Assembly: GCF_030527935.1 (NCBI RefSeq)
Contig: NZ_JAUMZV010000007.1
Span: 8,557 to 72,556 of the forward strand
DNA: 64,000 bases
Direction: 5' to 3'
Origin: Kingella sp. (in: b-proteobacteria)
Lineage (GTDB): Bacteria; Pseudomonadota; Gammaproteobacteria; Burkholderiales; Neisseriaceae
A program made the position numbers and the translations under genes. Under the pieces are notes generated by a model that did not search any database, was not told the DNA's origin, and worked only from the letters and a program-made list of their open reading frames with translations. Positions 17,562 to 25,895 of the stretch are shown here, one piece after another. Within the stretch, counting starts at the first letter, position 1. Every line of letters begins with the position of its first letter.

Positions 17562-18338
17562 TTATTGAGTGTTTTGTGCGGCTTGGATGATGGCGGTAAA
17601 GGCATCGTATTTGAGCGATGCGCCGCCAACGAGTGCGCCGTCAACGTGGGGTACGCTAAAAATTTCGGCGGCATTGGTATCGTTTACGCTGCCGCCATAA
17701 AGAACGCGGATATTAGCATCGTTGCCACATAATGACAAGATTTCGCTGTAAATAAATGCGTGCATATCGGCAATTTGTTCTTTTGTTGCGACTTTTCCTG
17801 TGCCAATCGCCCATACGGGTTCATAGGCAACGGCGAAGTTTTGGGTTTTCAGCCCTTTGAACACGGAAAGCTGGTAAGCAACGGCTTCTTTTTCGCGCCC
17901 GTCTTCGCGCTCTTTCAGGCTTTCGCCCACGCACAGCAGCGGAATTAAGCCTACGTTTAACACGTTTTCTATTTTTAGACGTTGCACGTCGTTTTTTTCG
18001 TTGAAATAAAGGCTGCGCTCGGAGTGCCCGATGAGCACAATGTCCACGCCCACATCGCGCATCATTTCGGCGGAAACTTCACCTGTATACGCGCCTTTAT
18101 CGGGGAAGCGGCTCACATCTTGGGCGCAAACGTGGATTTTGTTGTCCAGCACAATTTGCACGGCGTTGTGAACTTGCAATAAATAGACGGTGGGCGGGCT
18201 GATGCCGATGCACACGTTGGCGGCAGCGGGCAGTTGGCGCAGCTTGTGGACAAGATTGTTGTTGTTGTGGAGTTGTCCGTTCATTTTCCAGTTGCCGACA
18301 ACCCATTTTTGTTGCCAGATGTTGATTTCTTGTTCCAT
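17562..18338 (-). CDS. tpiA: Triosephosphate isomerase
   Basis: Glycolytic enzyme that interconverts dihydroxyacetone phosphate and glyceraldehyde 3-phosphate. 258 residues. Active-site Lys in GNWKMNG near residue 18, His in IGHSERS near 105, and Glu in AYEPVWAIGTG near 173 are all present. First gene of tpiA-secG-tRNA-Leu. The start at 18338 follows a GGGAAAATC leader; DUS sequence lies about 20 bp further upstream. Confidence 0.98.
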   Translation of the reverse strand: MEQEINIWQQKWVVGNWKMNGQLHNNNNLVHKLRQLPAAANVCIGISPPTVYLLQVHNAVQIVLDNKIHVCAQDVSRFPDKGAYTGEVSAEMMRDVGVDIVLIGHSERSLYFNEKNDVQRLKIENVLNVGLIPLLCVGESLKEREDGREKEAVAYQLSVFKGLKTQNFAVAYEPVWAIGTGKVATKEQIADMHAFIYSEILSLCGNDANIRVLYGGSVNDTNAAEIFSVPHVDGALVGGASLKYDAFTAIIQAAQNTQ

Positions 18339-18430
18339 GATTTTCCCTTTGTTGGAGCAGCCTGAAAGTGTTGGCTAGGGCGATTGTAGCGCAATTTGTG
18401 GTTTTCAGGCTGCCTTTGTTGCGCGGTTTA

Positions 18431-18591
18431 GGGGCTGCTGACAATCAACATTTTGGCGACTTTTACGCCCTAAAACGGCATCTGCTGCGTTAAAAATACT
18501 CGCCTATGGACGGCATAGGCTCGCATTTTTTCCTTGTATCTACCATTTTCTGACGGAAAATCCGCTGCAAAAATTGAATGTCAATAGCCCC
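18431..18591. mobile_element. 161-bp palindromic element, related second type
   Basis: Begins GGGGCTGCTGACAATCAA and ends TTGAATGTCAATAGCCCC, an imperfect inverted repeat, with TA on each side. Its interior (ACGCCCTAAAAC, CTGCGTTAAAAATACTCGC, CCTTGTATC) matches the interior of the 160-bp TWA family, but the ends differ. No coding capacity. Confidence 0.65.
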
Positions 18592-18621
18592 TAGGCAGCC
18601 TGAAAATTTTGTTTGCCTACT

Positions 18622-18650
18622 CTTGAAAACCAAAAAACGCCCCTTATCTA
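18622..18650 (+). promoter_or_regulatory. Heat-shock (sigma-32) promoter of dnaK
   Basis: CTTGAAA at 18622-18628, an 11-bp spacer, then CCCCTTATCTA from 18640. This closely fits the sigma-32 consensus (CTTGAAA, 11-15 bp, CCCCAT-T), and lies about 100 bp upstream of the dnaK start. Confidence 0.75.
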
Positions 18651-18749
18651 GCAAGCCATCAAGGCGCGGCGATGGCTTTCAGGCAGCCTGAAAAGGCAGT
18701 TTATCCCGCGCACCATTTATTTTTAATTGCATTTAAGGAGCAAACAAAC

Positions 18750-20675
18750 ATGGCAAAAGTAATCGGTATTGATTTAGGCACGACCAACTCATGCGTGGCT
18801 ATTTCCGAAAACGGTCAAACCAAAGTGATTGAAAACGCAGAAGGCGCGCGCACCACGCCTTCCGTGGTTGCTTATTTGGACGGCGGCGAAATCTTGGTGG
18901 GCGCGCCCGCTAAACGCCAAGCCGTAACCAACGCCAAAAACACCATTTATGCGGCAAAACGCTTGATTGGTCATAAATTTAGCGATACAGAAGTGCAACG
19001 CGACATTGAAACCATGCCGTTTGAAATCATCAAAGCCGACAACGGCGACGCATGGGTGAAAGCGCAAGGCAAAGAATTGTCTCCGCCACAAATCTCCGCC
19101 GAAGTGTTGCGTAAAATGAAAGAAGCCGCCGAAGCGTATTTGGGCGAAAAAGTAACCGAAGCCGTGGTAACCGTGCCCGCCTACTTCAACGACAGCCAAC
19201 GCCAAGCCACCAAAGACGCAGGTCGCATCGCGGGCTTGGACGTAAAACGCATCATCAACGAGCCTACCGCAGCCGCATTGGCGTTTGGCATGGACAAAGG
19301 CAGCAAGGGCGACCGCAAAATCGCCGTGTATGACTTGGGTGGCGGCACATTTGATATTTCCATTATTGAAATTGCCGATGTGGACGGTGACAAACAATTT
19401 GAAGTATTGGCGACCAACGGCGACACTTTCTTGGGCGGCGAAGACTTTGACCAACGCATTATTGACCACATCATCGTCGAGTTCAAAAAAGAGCAAGGCA
19501 TTGATTTGAAAAACGATGTAATGGCATTGCAACGCTTAAAAGAAGCGGCAGAAAAAGCCAAAATTGAATTGTCCAGCGGGCAACAAACCGAAATCAACCT
19601 GCCTTATATCACCATGGACGCAACCGGCCCGAAACACTTGGCGATGAAACTTACCCGCGCCAAATTTGAAGGCTTGGTGGAAGATTTGGTAGCGCGTTCT
19701 ATTGAGCCGTGCAAAATCGCGTTGAAAGACGCAGGTTTGAGCGCGAGCGATATTGATGACGTGATTTTGGTGGGTGGTCAAACCCGTATGCCGAAAGTGC
19801 AAGAAGCCGTTAAAGACTTCTTTGGCAAAGAACCACGCAAAGACGTGAACCCTGATGAAGCGGTTGCCGTGGGCGCGGCGATTCAAGGCGAAGTGTTGGG
19901 TGGCGGTCGCGCAGACGTGCTGTTGCTGGACGTTACTCCATTGTCGCTGGGCATTGAAACCATGGGCGGCGTGATGACCAAACTCATCAACAAAAACACG
20001 ACTATCCCCACCAAAGCATCGCAAGTATTCTCTACGGCGGAAGACAACCAACCTGCGGTAACCATTCATGTGTTGCAAGGCGAACGTGAACGTGCGTCTG
20101 CTAACAAATCGCTAGGGCAATTTAACTTGGGTGACATCGCGCCTGCGCCACGCGGTATGCCGCAAATTGAAGTTACTTTTGATATTGACGCGAACGGCAT
20201 TTTGCACGTTTCTGCCAAAGACAAAGGCACAGGCAAGGCGGCAAACATCACCATTCAAGGTTCTTCTGGTTTGAGCGAGGAGGAAATTGAGCGCATGGTG
20301 AAAGATGCGGAAGCGAATGCGGAAGAGGATAAAAAACTGCATGAGCTGGTGCAAAGCCGCAACCATGCGGAAGCGTTAATCCATTCTGTGAACAAATCGT
20401 TGAGCGAACACGGCGATAAGCTGGACGCGGCGGATAAAGAGAAAATTGAAGCGGCGGTGAAAGCGGCGGAAGAAGCGGTGAAAGGCGACGATAAAGCGGA
20501 AATTGAAGCCAAAGCGGAAGCCTTGGGCGAAGCCAGCCAAAAATTGGGCGAAATTGTGTATGCCCAAGCACAGGCGGAAGCGGAAAAAGGCGCGGCAAGC
20601 GGCGCGGCTGCATCGGATAAGAAAGATGATGATGTGGTGGACGCGGATTTCCAAGAAGTGAAAGATGAGAAGTAA
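18750..20675 (+). CDS. dnaK: Molecular chaperone DnaK (Hsp70)
   Basis: ATP-dependent chaperone of the DnaK-DnaJ-GrpE system. 641 residues from the ATG at 18750, which follows AAGGAGCAAACAAAC; the earlier frame from 18672 is DUS sequence. Signatures: IGIDLGTTNS at residues 5-14, VYDLGGGTFDISI near 194, and ILVGGQTRMPKV near 337, then the substrate domain and a C-terminus ending in DADFQEVKDEK. dnaJ and grpE are not in the window, so dnaK is monocistronic here. A sigma-32 promoter precedes it. Confidence 0.99.
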   Translation: MAKVIGIDLGTTNSCVAISENGQTKVIENAEGARTTPSVVAYLDGGEILVGAPAKRQAVTNAKNTIYAAKRLIGHKFSDTEVQRDIETMPFEIIKADNGDAWVKAQGKELSPPQISAEVLRKMKEAAEAYLGEKVTEAVVTVPAYFNDSQRQATKDAGRIAGLDVKRIINEPTAAALAFGMDKGSKGDRKIAVYDLGGGTFDISIIEIADVDGDKQFEVLATNGDTFLGGEDFDQRIIDHIIVEFKKEQGIDLKNDVMALQRLKEAAEKAKIELSSGQQTEINLPYITMDATGPKHLAMKLTRAKFEGLVEDLVARSIEPCKIALKDAGLSASDIDDVILVGGQTRMPKVQEAVKDFFGKEPRKDVNPDEAVAVGAAIQGEVLGGGRADVLLLDVTPLSLGIETMGGVMTKLINKNTTIPTKASQVFSTAEDNQPAVTIHVLQGERERASANKSLGQFNLGDIAPAPRGMPQIEVTFDIDANGILHVSAKDKGTGKAANITIQGSSGLSEEEIERMVKDAEANAEEDKKLHELVQSRNHAEALIHSVNKSLSEHGDKLDAADKEKIEAAVKAAEEAVKGDDKAEIEAKAEALGEASQKLGEIVYAQAQAEAEKGAASGAAASDKKDDDVVDADFQEVKDEK

Positions 20676-20696
20676 TCGCTGATTAGTGGATAGTGT

Positions 20697-20740
20697 GGCA
20701 GCCTGAAAATGTGTAATAAGCGTTTTCAGGCTGCTTTTTT
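20697..20740 (+). terminator. dnaK terminator (DUS inverted pair)
   Basis: GCAGCCTGAAAA and TTTTCAGGCTGC form a 12-bp stem followed by TTTTTT, 23 bp after the dnaK stop. Confidence 0.8.
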
Positions 20741-20831
20741 GCTTGAATAATATTGAAGGCAGCCTGAAACGATGATTTTCAGGCTGCCTTTGGCGCGTGT
20801 TCAAATGCAGCCTGAAAACGCATACATCGCC

Positions 20832-21935
20832 CTACTGCCCTACGCCCAATTTCTCTTTCTCCGCTGGTGTCAGCCATTTTTCACGTTGTGATTGCAGCAG
20901 GGTAAGCAGGTTGGCAAGTTCGCTGCGGATGTTCAGGCTCATCCACACGAAGCCTTGGGTTTCAAAGGGCAGCTTGGCGGCGATGGTGCGGATTTGGTCT
21001 TCTTCGGGGAATTGGATGCTGATGGGCTGTCGCCATTCGCCTTTGAGCAGCTTGGATGCGCGGTGTAGGTCGTGTTGCAGGGTGGCGAAGTGGCGGCTGA
21101 GCAGCTGTTCGTCTTCAACGCTTAGGCGGGCTTTGGGCAGCTTGGGCACGGTGGCGAGCATAAGGTTGATGCTGCTGACGATGTTGCGCTGGCTTTGTTG
21201 GATGCTGTCTAGCAGGGCAAGGTTGATTTTGCTTTCATGGGCGGTGGGGGCGAGCAGGCTGCGAGATTTGACCAGCCGCACGTTCAGGCTGCGTTGTTCT
21301 AGCCATAGGGCGGCTTGGGTTTCTTCGGATAGGGCTTTGTGTATGGTAATCAGCGAGAATTGGTGGGCGCAGGTGGCGAGATTGTCGGAGAGTAAAAATC
21401 GCCATGTGAGCATGGATTTGATGGAGATGAGCATGGAGGCAATCAACACAATCACCACGCCGATGATGACGTTTATTGCGCGGACGATGCCTGCGTGTAG
21501 CCAGTCGTTGCTCACATTGCCCAGCAGCATCGTCATGGTCAGCCCTGCGAGCATGGCGGCGTAGCCATAGTTGCCGAGCGTGTGCCAGCCGCTGATGCCG
21601 CTGACGATGGCGATGATGATGAAATAGAGCGGGTTGTTGTGCAGCATATTGTGGTTGAGCCAAATGAGCGCGATGCCGATTGCCATGCCCAGCACCGTGC
21701 CGATGGTGCGCTCGTAGGCTTTACTGTTGATTGCGCCTTGATAGGGCACGCTGCCGAGCAGCACGAATACGGTCATGGCAATCCACTCGCCGTGTTCAAT
21801 GTTGCCCAAATGGGCGATGAGAATGGCGCACACCACGGCAAGCGATAGGCGGATGGCGTGCATGGCGCGGTGGTGTTGATAGCGTTTATAGGGGTTGAAC
21901 CATTCTTTGAACCAGTTGGATAGACGATGGGGCAT
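20832..21935 (-). CDS. FUSC-family inner-membrane protein
   Basis: 367 residues. The N-terminal 175 residues hold about six hydrophobic helices with the FUSC pattern (RLSLAVVCAILIAHL, EWIAMTVFVLLGSVPYQGA, RTIGTVLGMAIGIAL); the C-terminal 190 residues are a cytoplasmic helical domain. Family members include aromatic-acid exporters (AaeB) and YccS, but this is a half-length form and the substrate is unknown. It is divergent from orn, whose start lies 67 bp away, so the two share a short promoter region. Confidence 0.8.
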   Translation of the reverse strand: MPHRLSNWFKEWFNPYKRYQHHRAMHAIRLSLAVVCAILIAHLGNIEHGEWIAMTVFVLLGSVPYQGAINSKAYERTIGTVLGMAIGIALIWLNHNMLHNNPLYFIIIAIVSGISGWHTLGNYGYAAMLAGLTMTMLLGNVSNDWLHAGIVRAINVIIGVVIVLIASMLISIKSMLTWRFLLSDNLATCAHQFSLITIHKALSEETQAALWLEQRSLNVRLVKSRSLLAPTAHESKINLALLDSIQQSQRNIVSSINLMLATVPKLPKARLSVEDEQLLSRHFATLQHDLHRASKLLKGEWRQPISIQFPEEDQIRTIAAKLPFETQGFVWMSLNIRSELANLLTLLQSQREKWLTPAEKEKLGVGQ

Positions 21936-22002
21936 GATAGGCAGCCTGAAAAAGGGAATGGCGTATAATAGCGCGTTTTGTGTAGCAGAAAGTAGTCAAT
22001 CA

Positions 22003-22575
22003 ATGAAAGACCAAAACAATCTTTGCTGGCTGGATATGGAAATGACGGGGCTGAACCCCGAAACAGACAAGATTATTGAAGTGGCGATGATTATCACGGA
22101 TAAAGATTTGAACGTGCTGGCGCAATCGGAAGTGTTTGCCATCCATCAAAGCGATGAGATTATGGACAACATGGACGAATGGTGCACCACCACGCACGCG
22201 CGCACGGGCTTAACCGCGCGGGTGAAAGCATCGCACTACACCGAAGCGGATGTGGAGCAAAAGCTGCTGGATTTTATGAGCGCGTGGCTGCCCGCCAACG
22301 CCACGCCGATGTGCGGCAACACCATTCATCAAGACCGCCGCTTTATGGTGAAATATATGCCGCGCTTGGAAGCGTTTTTCCACTATCGCAATTTGGATGT
22401 GTCCACGCTGAAAGAATTGGCGCGGCGTTGGCATCCTGCGGTGTATAAAGGCGTGGTAAAAAAAGGTTCGCACAAGGCGTTGGACGATATTTTGGAAAGC
22501 ATAGACGAGCTGAAATATTACCGCGACACCTTTTTAAGGCTGCCTGAAAACGCATCCCAGCCCGCCGCTGAGTAG
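22003..22575 (+). CDS. orn: Oligoribonuclease
   Basis: 3'-5' exonuclease that degrades 2-5 nt RNAs and pGpG. 190 residues from the ATG at 22003 (MKDQNNLCWLDMEMTGL); the in-frame extension from 21895 overlaps the divergent gene. DEDDh residues are visible: D and E in LDMEMTGL, Asp in CGNTIHQDRRF near residue 112, and His/Asp in GSHKALDDI near 158. A TATAAT box at 21964-21969 lies 34 bp upstream. The C-terminus is encoded through a DUS (LPENAS). Confidence 0.97.
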   Translation: MKDQNNLCWLDMEMTGLNPETDKIIEVAMIITDKDLNVLAQSEVFAIHQSDEIMDNMDEWCTTTHARTGLTARVKASHYTEADVEQKLLDFMSAWLPANATPMCGNTIHQDRRFMVKYMPRLEAFFHYRNLDVSTLKELARRWHPAVYKGVVKKGSHKALDDILESIDELKYYRDTFLRLPENASQPAAE

Positions 22576-22582
22576 CCCGCGC

Positions 22583-23032
22583 ATGATAACGTGGCACATC
22601 GATTTGCCTGCCAGCCCCATCGCCCGCGATTTGGCAACGGCGCAATCGCTCACGGCGGCGTTGTCGCAACGGGGCAATTTTGCCGTGCAACTGGATGAGC
22701 TGGGCGAAACGCAGGGCGGCGCAGGCGTTTTCAGGCTGCATCAACGGCAATTTGCGCGGCGCGTTACGCTGCTGCTGGATGGCGTGGCGGTGGTGCAGGC
22801 GCAAAGCGTGTGCGCGTTGGATTCGGCTTGGCGCGAGTGGCTGGATTGCGGCACAACGCCGCTAGGGCAGATACTGTTTTCAGGCTGCCTACCGCTCACG
22901 CGCAGCCCCTTGCAGTTTGCGCTTGCGCCGCCGTATGTGCTGGCGCGGCGGTCATCGTTTGATTACCACGGCGATAGGCTGGATTTGGTGGAAGGGTTTT
23001 TGCTTGCGGCGGCGGGGATTAAAGCAGCCTGA
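22583..23032 (+). CDS. ubiC: Chorismate lyase-like protein (UbiC family)
   Basis: 149 residues. The pattern matches UbiC, which converts chorismate to 4-hydroxybenzoate and pyruvate at the start of ubiquinone synthesis: VTLLLDGVAVVQAQSV, then PLGQILF, then a LARRSSFDYHGDRLDLVEGFLL C-terminal block containing the conserved Arg-Arg-Ser and Glu. It is 7 bp downstream of orn and probably co-transcribed. Two DUS copies are translated (VFRLHQ and FSGCLPL). Family fairly sure by motif; overall identity would be low. A 160-bp element begins 8 bp after its stop. Confidence 0.75.
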   Translation: MITWHIDLPASPIARDLATAQSLTAALSQRGNFAVQLDELGETQGGAGVFRLHQRQFARRVTLLLDGVAVVQAQSVCALDSAWREWLDCGTTPLGQILFSGCLPLTRSPLQFALAPPYVLARRSSFDYHGDRLDLVEGFLLAAAGIKAA

Positions 23033-23039
23033 AGCTTTA

Positions 23040-23343
23040 GGACCTGTATTCACTATTTTCAGGTAGTGTCCTAAAAAGTATGCTGCACTGCTGTTCCTTC
23101 CCCCGCTGGCGGGAGAGAGAACAGATTGCGGAGTTTTTACCCAATACTGCTTGCTATCAACCATAATCAAGTCAGCATACTTTTTAGGACACCACCCTAT
23201 TTTCATAGGCATCTTTCATGCCCTAAAAACGCGGCTGCCGCGTTAAAAATGCTCGCAAGGTGTTCAACCTTGCTGCGCTTTTTGCCTTGTATTCGCGCTT
23301 TTATGTCATAAAATCTACCTATGAAAATAGTGAATACAGGTTC
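23040..23343. mobile_element. 160-bp palindromic element (TWA family), copy 2, interrupted
   Basis: Left end GGACCTGTATTCACTATT, right end AATAGTGAATACAGGTTC, with flanking TTA at 23037-23039 and 23344-23346. It is 304 bp because a 135-bp element is inserted at 23062. Removing the insert and one copy of the CTATTTTCA duplication restores a 160-bp element. Confidence 0.85.
23062..23196. mobile_element. 135-bp terminal-inverted-repeat element, copy 1 (nested)
   Basis: Begins GGTAGTGTCCTAAAAAGTAT and ends ATACTTTTTAGGACACCACC, an inverted repeat of about 24 bp with one mismatch. It is flanked by CTATTTTCA on both sides (23053-23061 and 23197-23205), within a 160-bp element. A CCCGCTGGCGGG hairpin lies in the interior. 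No transposase. Confidence 0.85.
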
Positions 23344-23356
23344 TTAAACCATCCAC

Positions 23357-23391
23357 AAAAAAACCTGTATCCCACCAGAGATACAGGTTTT
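23357..23391 (-). terminator. Terminator downstream of znuA
   Basis: On the minus strand AAAACCTGTATC-TCTGGTGG-GATACAGGTTTT is a 12-bp stem followed by T7, in the znuA direction. It is much more typical than the DUS-pair terminators nearby. Confidence 0.8.
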
Positions 23392-23523
23392 CCATTTTCA
23401 GGCTGCCTATTGCGTTTCATCCTCTATACGGTTCAACTGCCAGACAAAATAGTCAAACCGCTCTCCTGTTTGTGTAGATTCACAACAAGGCAGCCTGAAA
23501 AAGCAGTGGGCAAGGTGGCGCGG

Positions 23524-24465
23524 TCACTTCATCGCCCCTGCCATTGTTTTCACGTTGTAGCGGAACATATCGGCATAGGTTTTGGCGGGCGCGCCTTTGG
23601 AGAGCGCGTCCGAATACAACACGCCGCCCACTTTTGCGCCTGTTTCCTGCGCGATGCGTTGCACCATGCGCCCGTCTTTGATGTTTTCGGTGAACACGGC
23701 TTTCACGCCTTGCTGTTTAATCTGGCGAATAATCGCGGCAACGGTTTTTGCCGAAGTCTCGCCCTCGGTGCTCACGCCCTGCGGCGCAAGAAAGGTGATG
23801 CCGTAGCGTTTTGCCATGTAGTTAAACGCATCGTGCCCTGTGAGCACTTTGCGCTTGTCGCGCGGGATGGCGTTGAACTGCTGGCGGGCGTAGCCATCCA
23901 GTTTCACCAATTCGCCTGAATAATTTTTAAACCGCGCTTGGTAATAGCTCGCACCTGCGGGGTCTGCTTTAATCAGGGCTTTGGCAACGTTTTCGGCGTA
24001 TTTTTGCATCAACACGGGGTCACTCCACACATGGGGGTCAAATTCGCCATGGTCGTGGTGATGATGCTCTGCATGGTCGTGGTCATGTTCATCGTGGTCG
24101 TGGTGATGATGCGCGTGTTCTTCTTCGGCTTTCAGTGGCGTGATGCCTTGCGTGGCTTCGGCGTAGGGCACATGGCTTTGTTTTACCGCGCGCAGCACTT
24201 CGCCGCTTTCCAAGCCCAAGCCGTTAAGCAGCACCAATTTTGCGGCGGCAATTTTTTTCACATCGCCGCTGGATAGCTGATAGGCGTGCGCGTCTTGGTC
24301 TGCGCCCACCAAGCTGGTTACTTGCACGCGATCGCCGCCAATTTGCTGGGCAACGTCGCCCAAAATGCTAAAACTGGTTACTACGGGCAAAGCGTCTGCC
24401 CAAAGGCAGCCTGAAAAGGTTAAAGCCACAGCTAAAACGGTGGATTTGAGTGTGCGATGGGGCAT
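23524..24465 (-). CDS. znuA: Zinc ABC transporter substrate-binding protein
   Basis: Periplasmic zinc-binding component of a cluster A-I ABC importer. 313 residues from the ATG at 24465, preceded by AGGAGAACACACC; the longer frame lacks a signal peptide. Signal sequence at residues 1-26. Residues 120-150 form a loop with about 15 His plus Asp/Glu, the hallmark of ZnuA over manganese-binding MntC; metal-ligand regions include DQDAHAYQL, DPHVW and TGHDAFNY. No znuB or znuC is adjacent. A near-perfect Zur box lies in its promoter. A DUS is translated in the signal peptide (FSGCL). Confidence 0.92.
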   Translation of the reverse strand: MPHRTLKSTVLAVALTFSGCLWADALPVVTSFSILGDVAQQIGGDRVQVTSLVGADQDAHAYQLSSGDVKKIAAAKLVLLNGLGLESGEVLRAVKQSHVPYAEATQGITPLKAEEEHAHHHHDHDEHDHDHAEHHHHDHGEFDPHVWSDPVLMQKYAENVAKALIKADPAGASYYQARFKNYSGELVKLDGYARQQFNAIPRDKRKVLTGHDAFNYMAKRYGITFLAPQGVSTEGETSAKTVAAIIRQIKQQGVKAVFTENIKDGRMVQRIAQETGAKVGGVLYSDALSKGAPAKTYADMFRYNVKTMAGAMK

Positions 24466-24519
24466 GGTGTGTTCTCCTTGTGTAAATATGTAGCTGGTGG
24501 TTAAGACAAAACGGCGGCG

Positions 24520-24551
24520 ATTATACACGGATTTTGTGTTATGGTATTACA
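24520..24551 (-). promoter_or_regulatory. znuA promoter with probable Zur operator
   Basis: Reading the minus strand, TGTAATACCATAACA (24551-24537) is followed 11 bp later by TATAAT (24525-24520). The 15-mer fits the meningococcal Zur consensus TGTTATDNHATAACA with one mismatch, and it covers the -35 region. Zinc-bound Zur would therefore be expected to repress znuA. Confidence 0.65.
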
Positions 24552-24846
24552 TTGTTTTAAACGACTGATGCGTAAGCAAAAATTGGTATGGCGCGATAAA
24601 CGGTGCAGGCGCAAAGCCATACGGCAGGTTGATTGTTCACGCTGTTTTATTGCGCCACACCGCGTTTCAGGCTGCCTATTTGCACCCAAAGGCAGCCTGA
24701 AAAACAAAAAATACCATCATTTCTGCGCGGGAATGACGATAGTTGGGCAGATTGGGGGGCTTTGCAAAGGTTTCAGGCTGTCCATCCATCCCCCAAGGCA
24801 GCCTGAAAGCCCGTATAATCCGCCCCCTTTTGTTTACGCCACCATC

Positions 24847-25800
24847 ATGCCCCATCCCAAAGCCTTTGCCATACTTGGCGCAACCGCCAGCGGCAAAACC
24901 GCCCTAGCCCTTGCCATCGCGCAACAATTTCCCTGCGAAATCATCAGTCTAGACAGCGCATTGGTGTACCGCGACATGAACATCGGCACCGCCAAGCCCA
25001 GCGCAGCCGAGCTGGCCGCCGTGCCGCATCATCTGATTGACATCATCAGCCCGATGGACGCATACAGCGCGGCGGATTTTGTGCGCGATTGCACACGGCT
25101 GGTAAACGAAATCCACGCCCGCCAACGCCTGCCGCTGATTGTCGGCGGCACAATGATGTATTACCACGCGCTCACGCAAGGCTTAAACGACCTGCCCGAA
25201 GCCAGCCCCGCCATCCGCGCTCAGCTTCAAGCCACCAAAGCCGAACACGGATTAGCCTTTTTATACAACGAATTGCAACGGCTAGACCCCGCCACCGCCG
25301 CCCGCTTGAAGCCCAACGACAGCCAGCGCATAGAACGCGCGCTAGAAATCCACCAGCTTACAGGCAAGCCGATGAGCCAACATCTTGCCGAATCTGCCAC
25401 CGCCGCCGCGCCGCTCAATCTGCACACGCTCGCGCTGCTTCCCAGCGACCGCAGCCTACTGCACGCGCAAATCAACCAACGCTTTAACCAAATGATTGAA
25501 CACGGTTTTTTAGACGAAGTGCGCCAATTGCGGCAACGCTATCCCGCGCTGCACCCCGATATGCCATCCATGCGCTGCGTGGGCTACCGCCAAGCGTGGC
25601 AACATTTAGACGGCGCAACCGACTTTGCCCAATTTGTCGCGCAAGGGCAAGCCGCCACGCGCCAGCTTGCCAAACGCCAGCTTACATGGCTGCGCAAAAT
25701 CCCCGCCGATAGCGTGTTAGACCCGTTTGCCAGCGGGTATCACACCGCCGCGATTGCTGCTGTGCAACGGCATTTTAGCTTCGCTCCGCAGGCTGCCTAA
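24847..25800 (+). CDS. miaA: tRNA dimethylallyltransferase
   Basis: Adds a dimethylallyl group to A37 of tRNAs reading UNN codons. 317 residues from the ATG at 24847; the in-frame stretch from 24541 is intergenic DUS sequence. P-loop GATASGKT at residues 9-16, DSALVYRDMNIGTAKP near 36-51, GGTMMYY near 101, and RCVGYRQAWQ near 241. A TATAATCCGC -10 box is at 24814-24823. The C-terminal codons read a DUS (PQAA). Confidence 0.97.
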   Translation: MPHPKAFAILGATASGKTALALAIAQQFPCEIISLDSALVYRDMNIGTAKPSAAELAAVPHHLIDIISPMDAYSAADFVRDCTRLVNEIHARQRLPLIVGGTMMYYHALTQGLNDLPEASPAIRAQLQATKAEHGLAFLYNELQRLDPATAARLKPNDSQRIERALEIHQLTGKPMSQHLAESATAAAPLNLHTLALLPSDRSLLHAQINQRFNQMIEHGFLDEVRQLRQRYPALHPDMPSMRCVGYRQAWQHLDGATDFAQFVAQGQAATRQLAKRQLTWLRKIPADSVLDPFASGYHTAAIAAVQRHFSFAPQAA

Positions 25801-25895
25801 TCCATCCCATCACGCCAAAGGCAGCCTGAAAAAGGGGAGAACGACCATTCTCTTATCCCATTTTCAGGCTGCCTTACCCCACCACAGGACACCCC

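Noticed and set aside
23062..23196. A short protein (MVDSKQYW...) encoded on the minus strand of the 135-bp element
   Set aside because: The frame is kept in two copies but broken in the copy at 48737, and it has no ribosome site; it reflects sequence identity of recent insertions.
23260..23919. A 219-codon plus-strand frame over the end of the 160-bp element and znuA
   Set aside because: It runs antisense through znuA and begins inside a mobile element.
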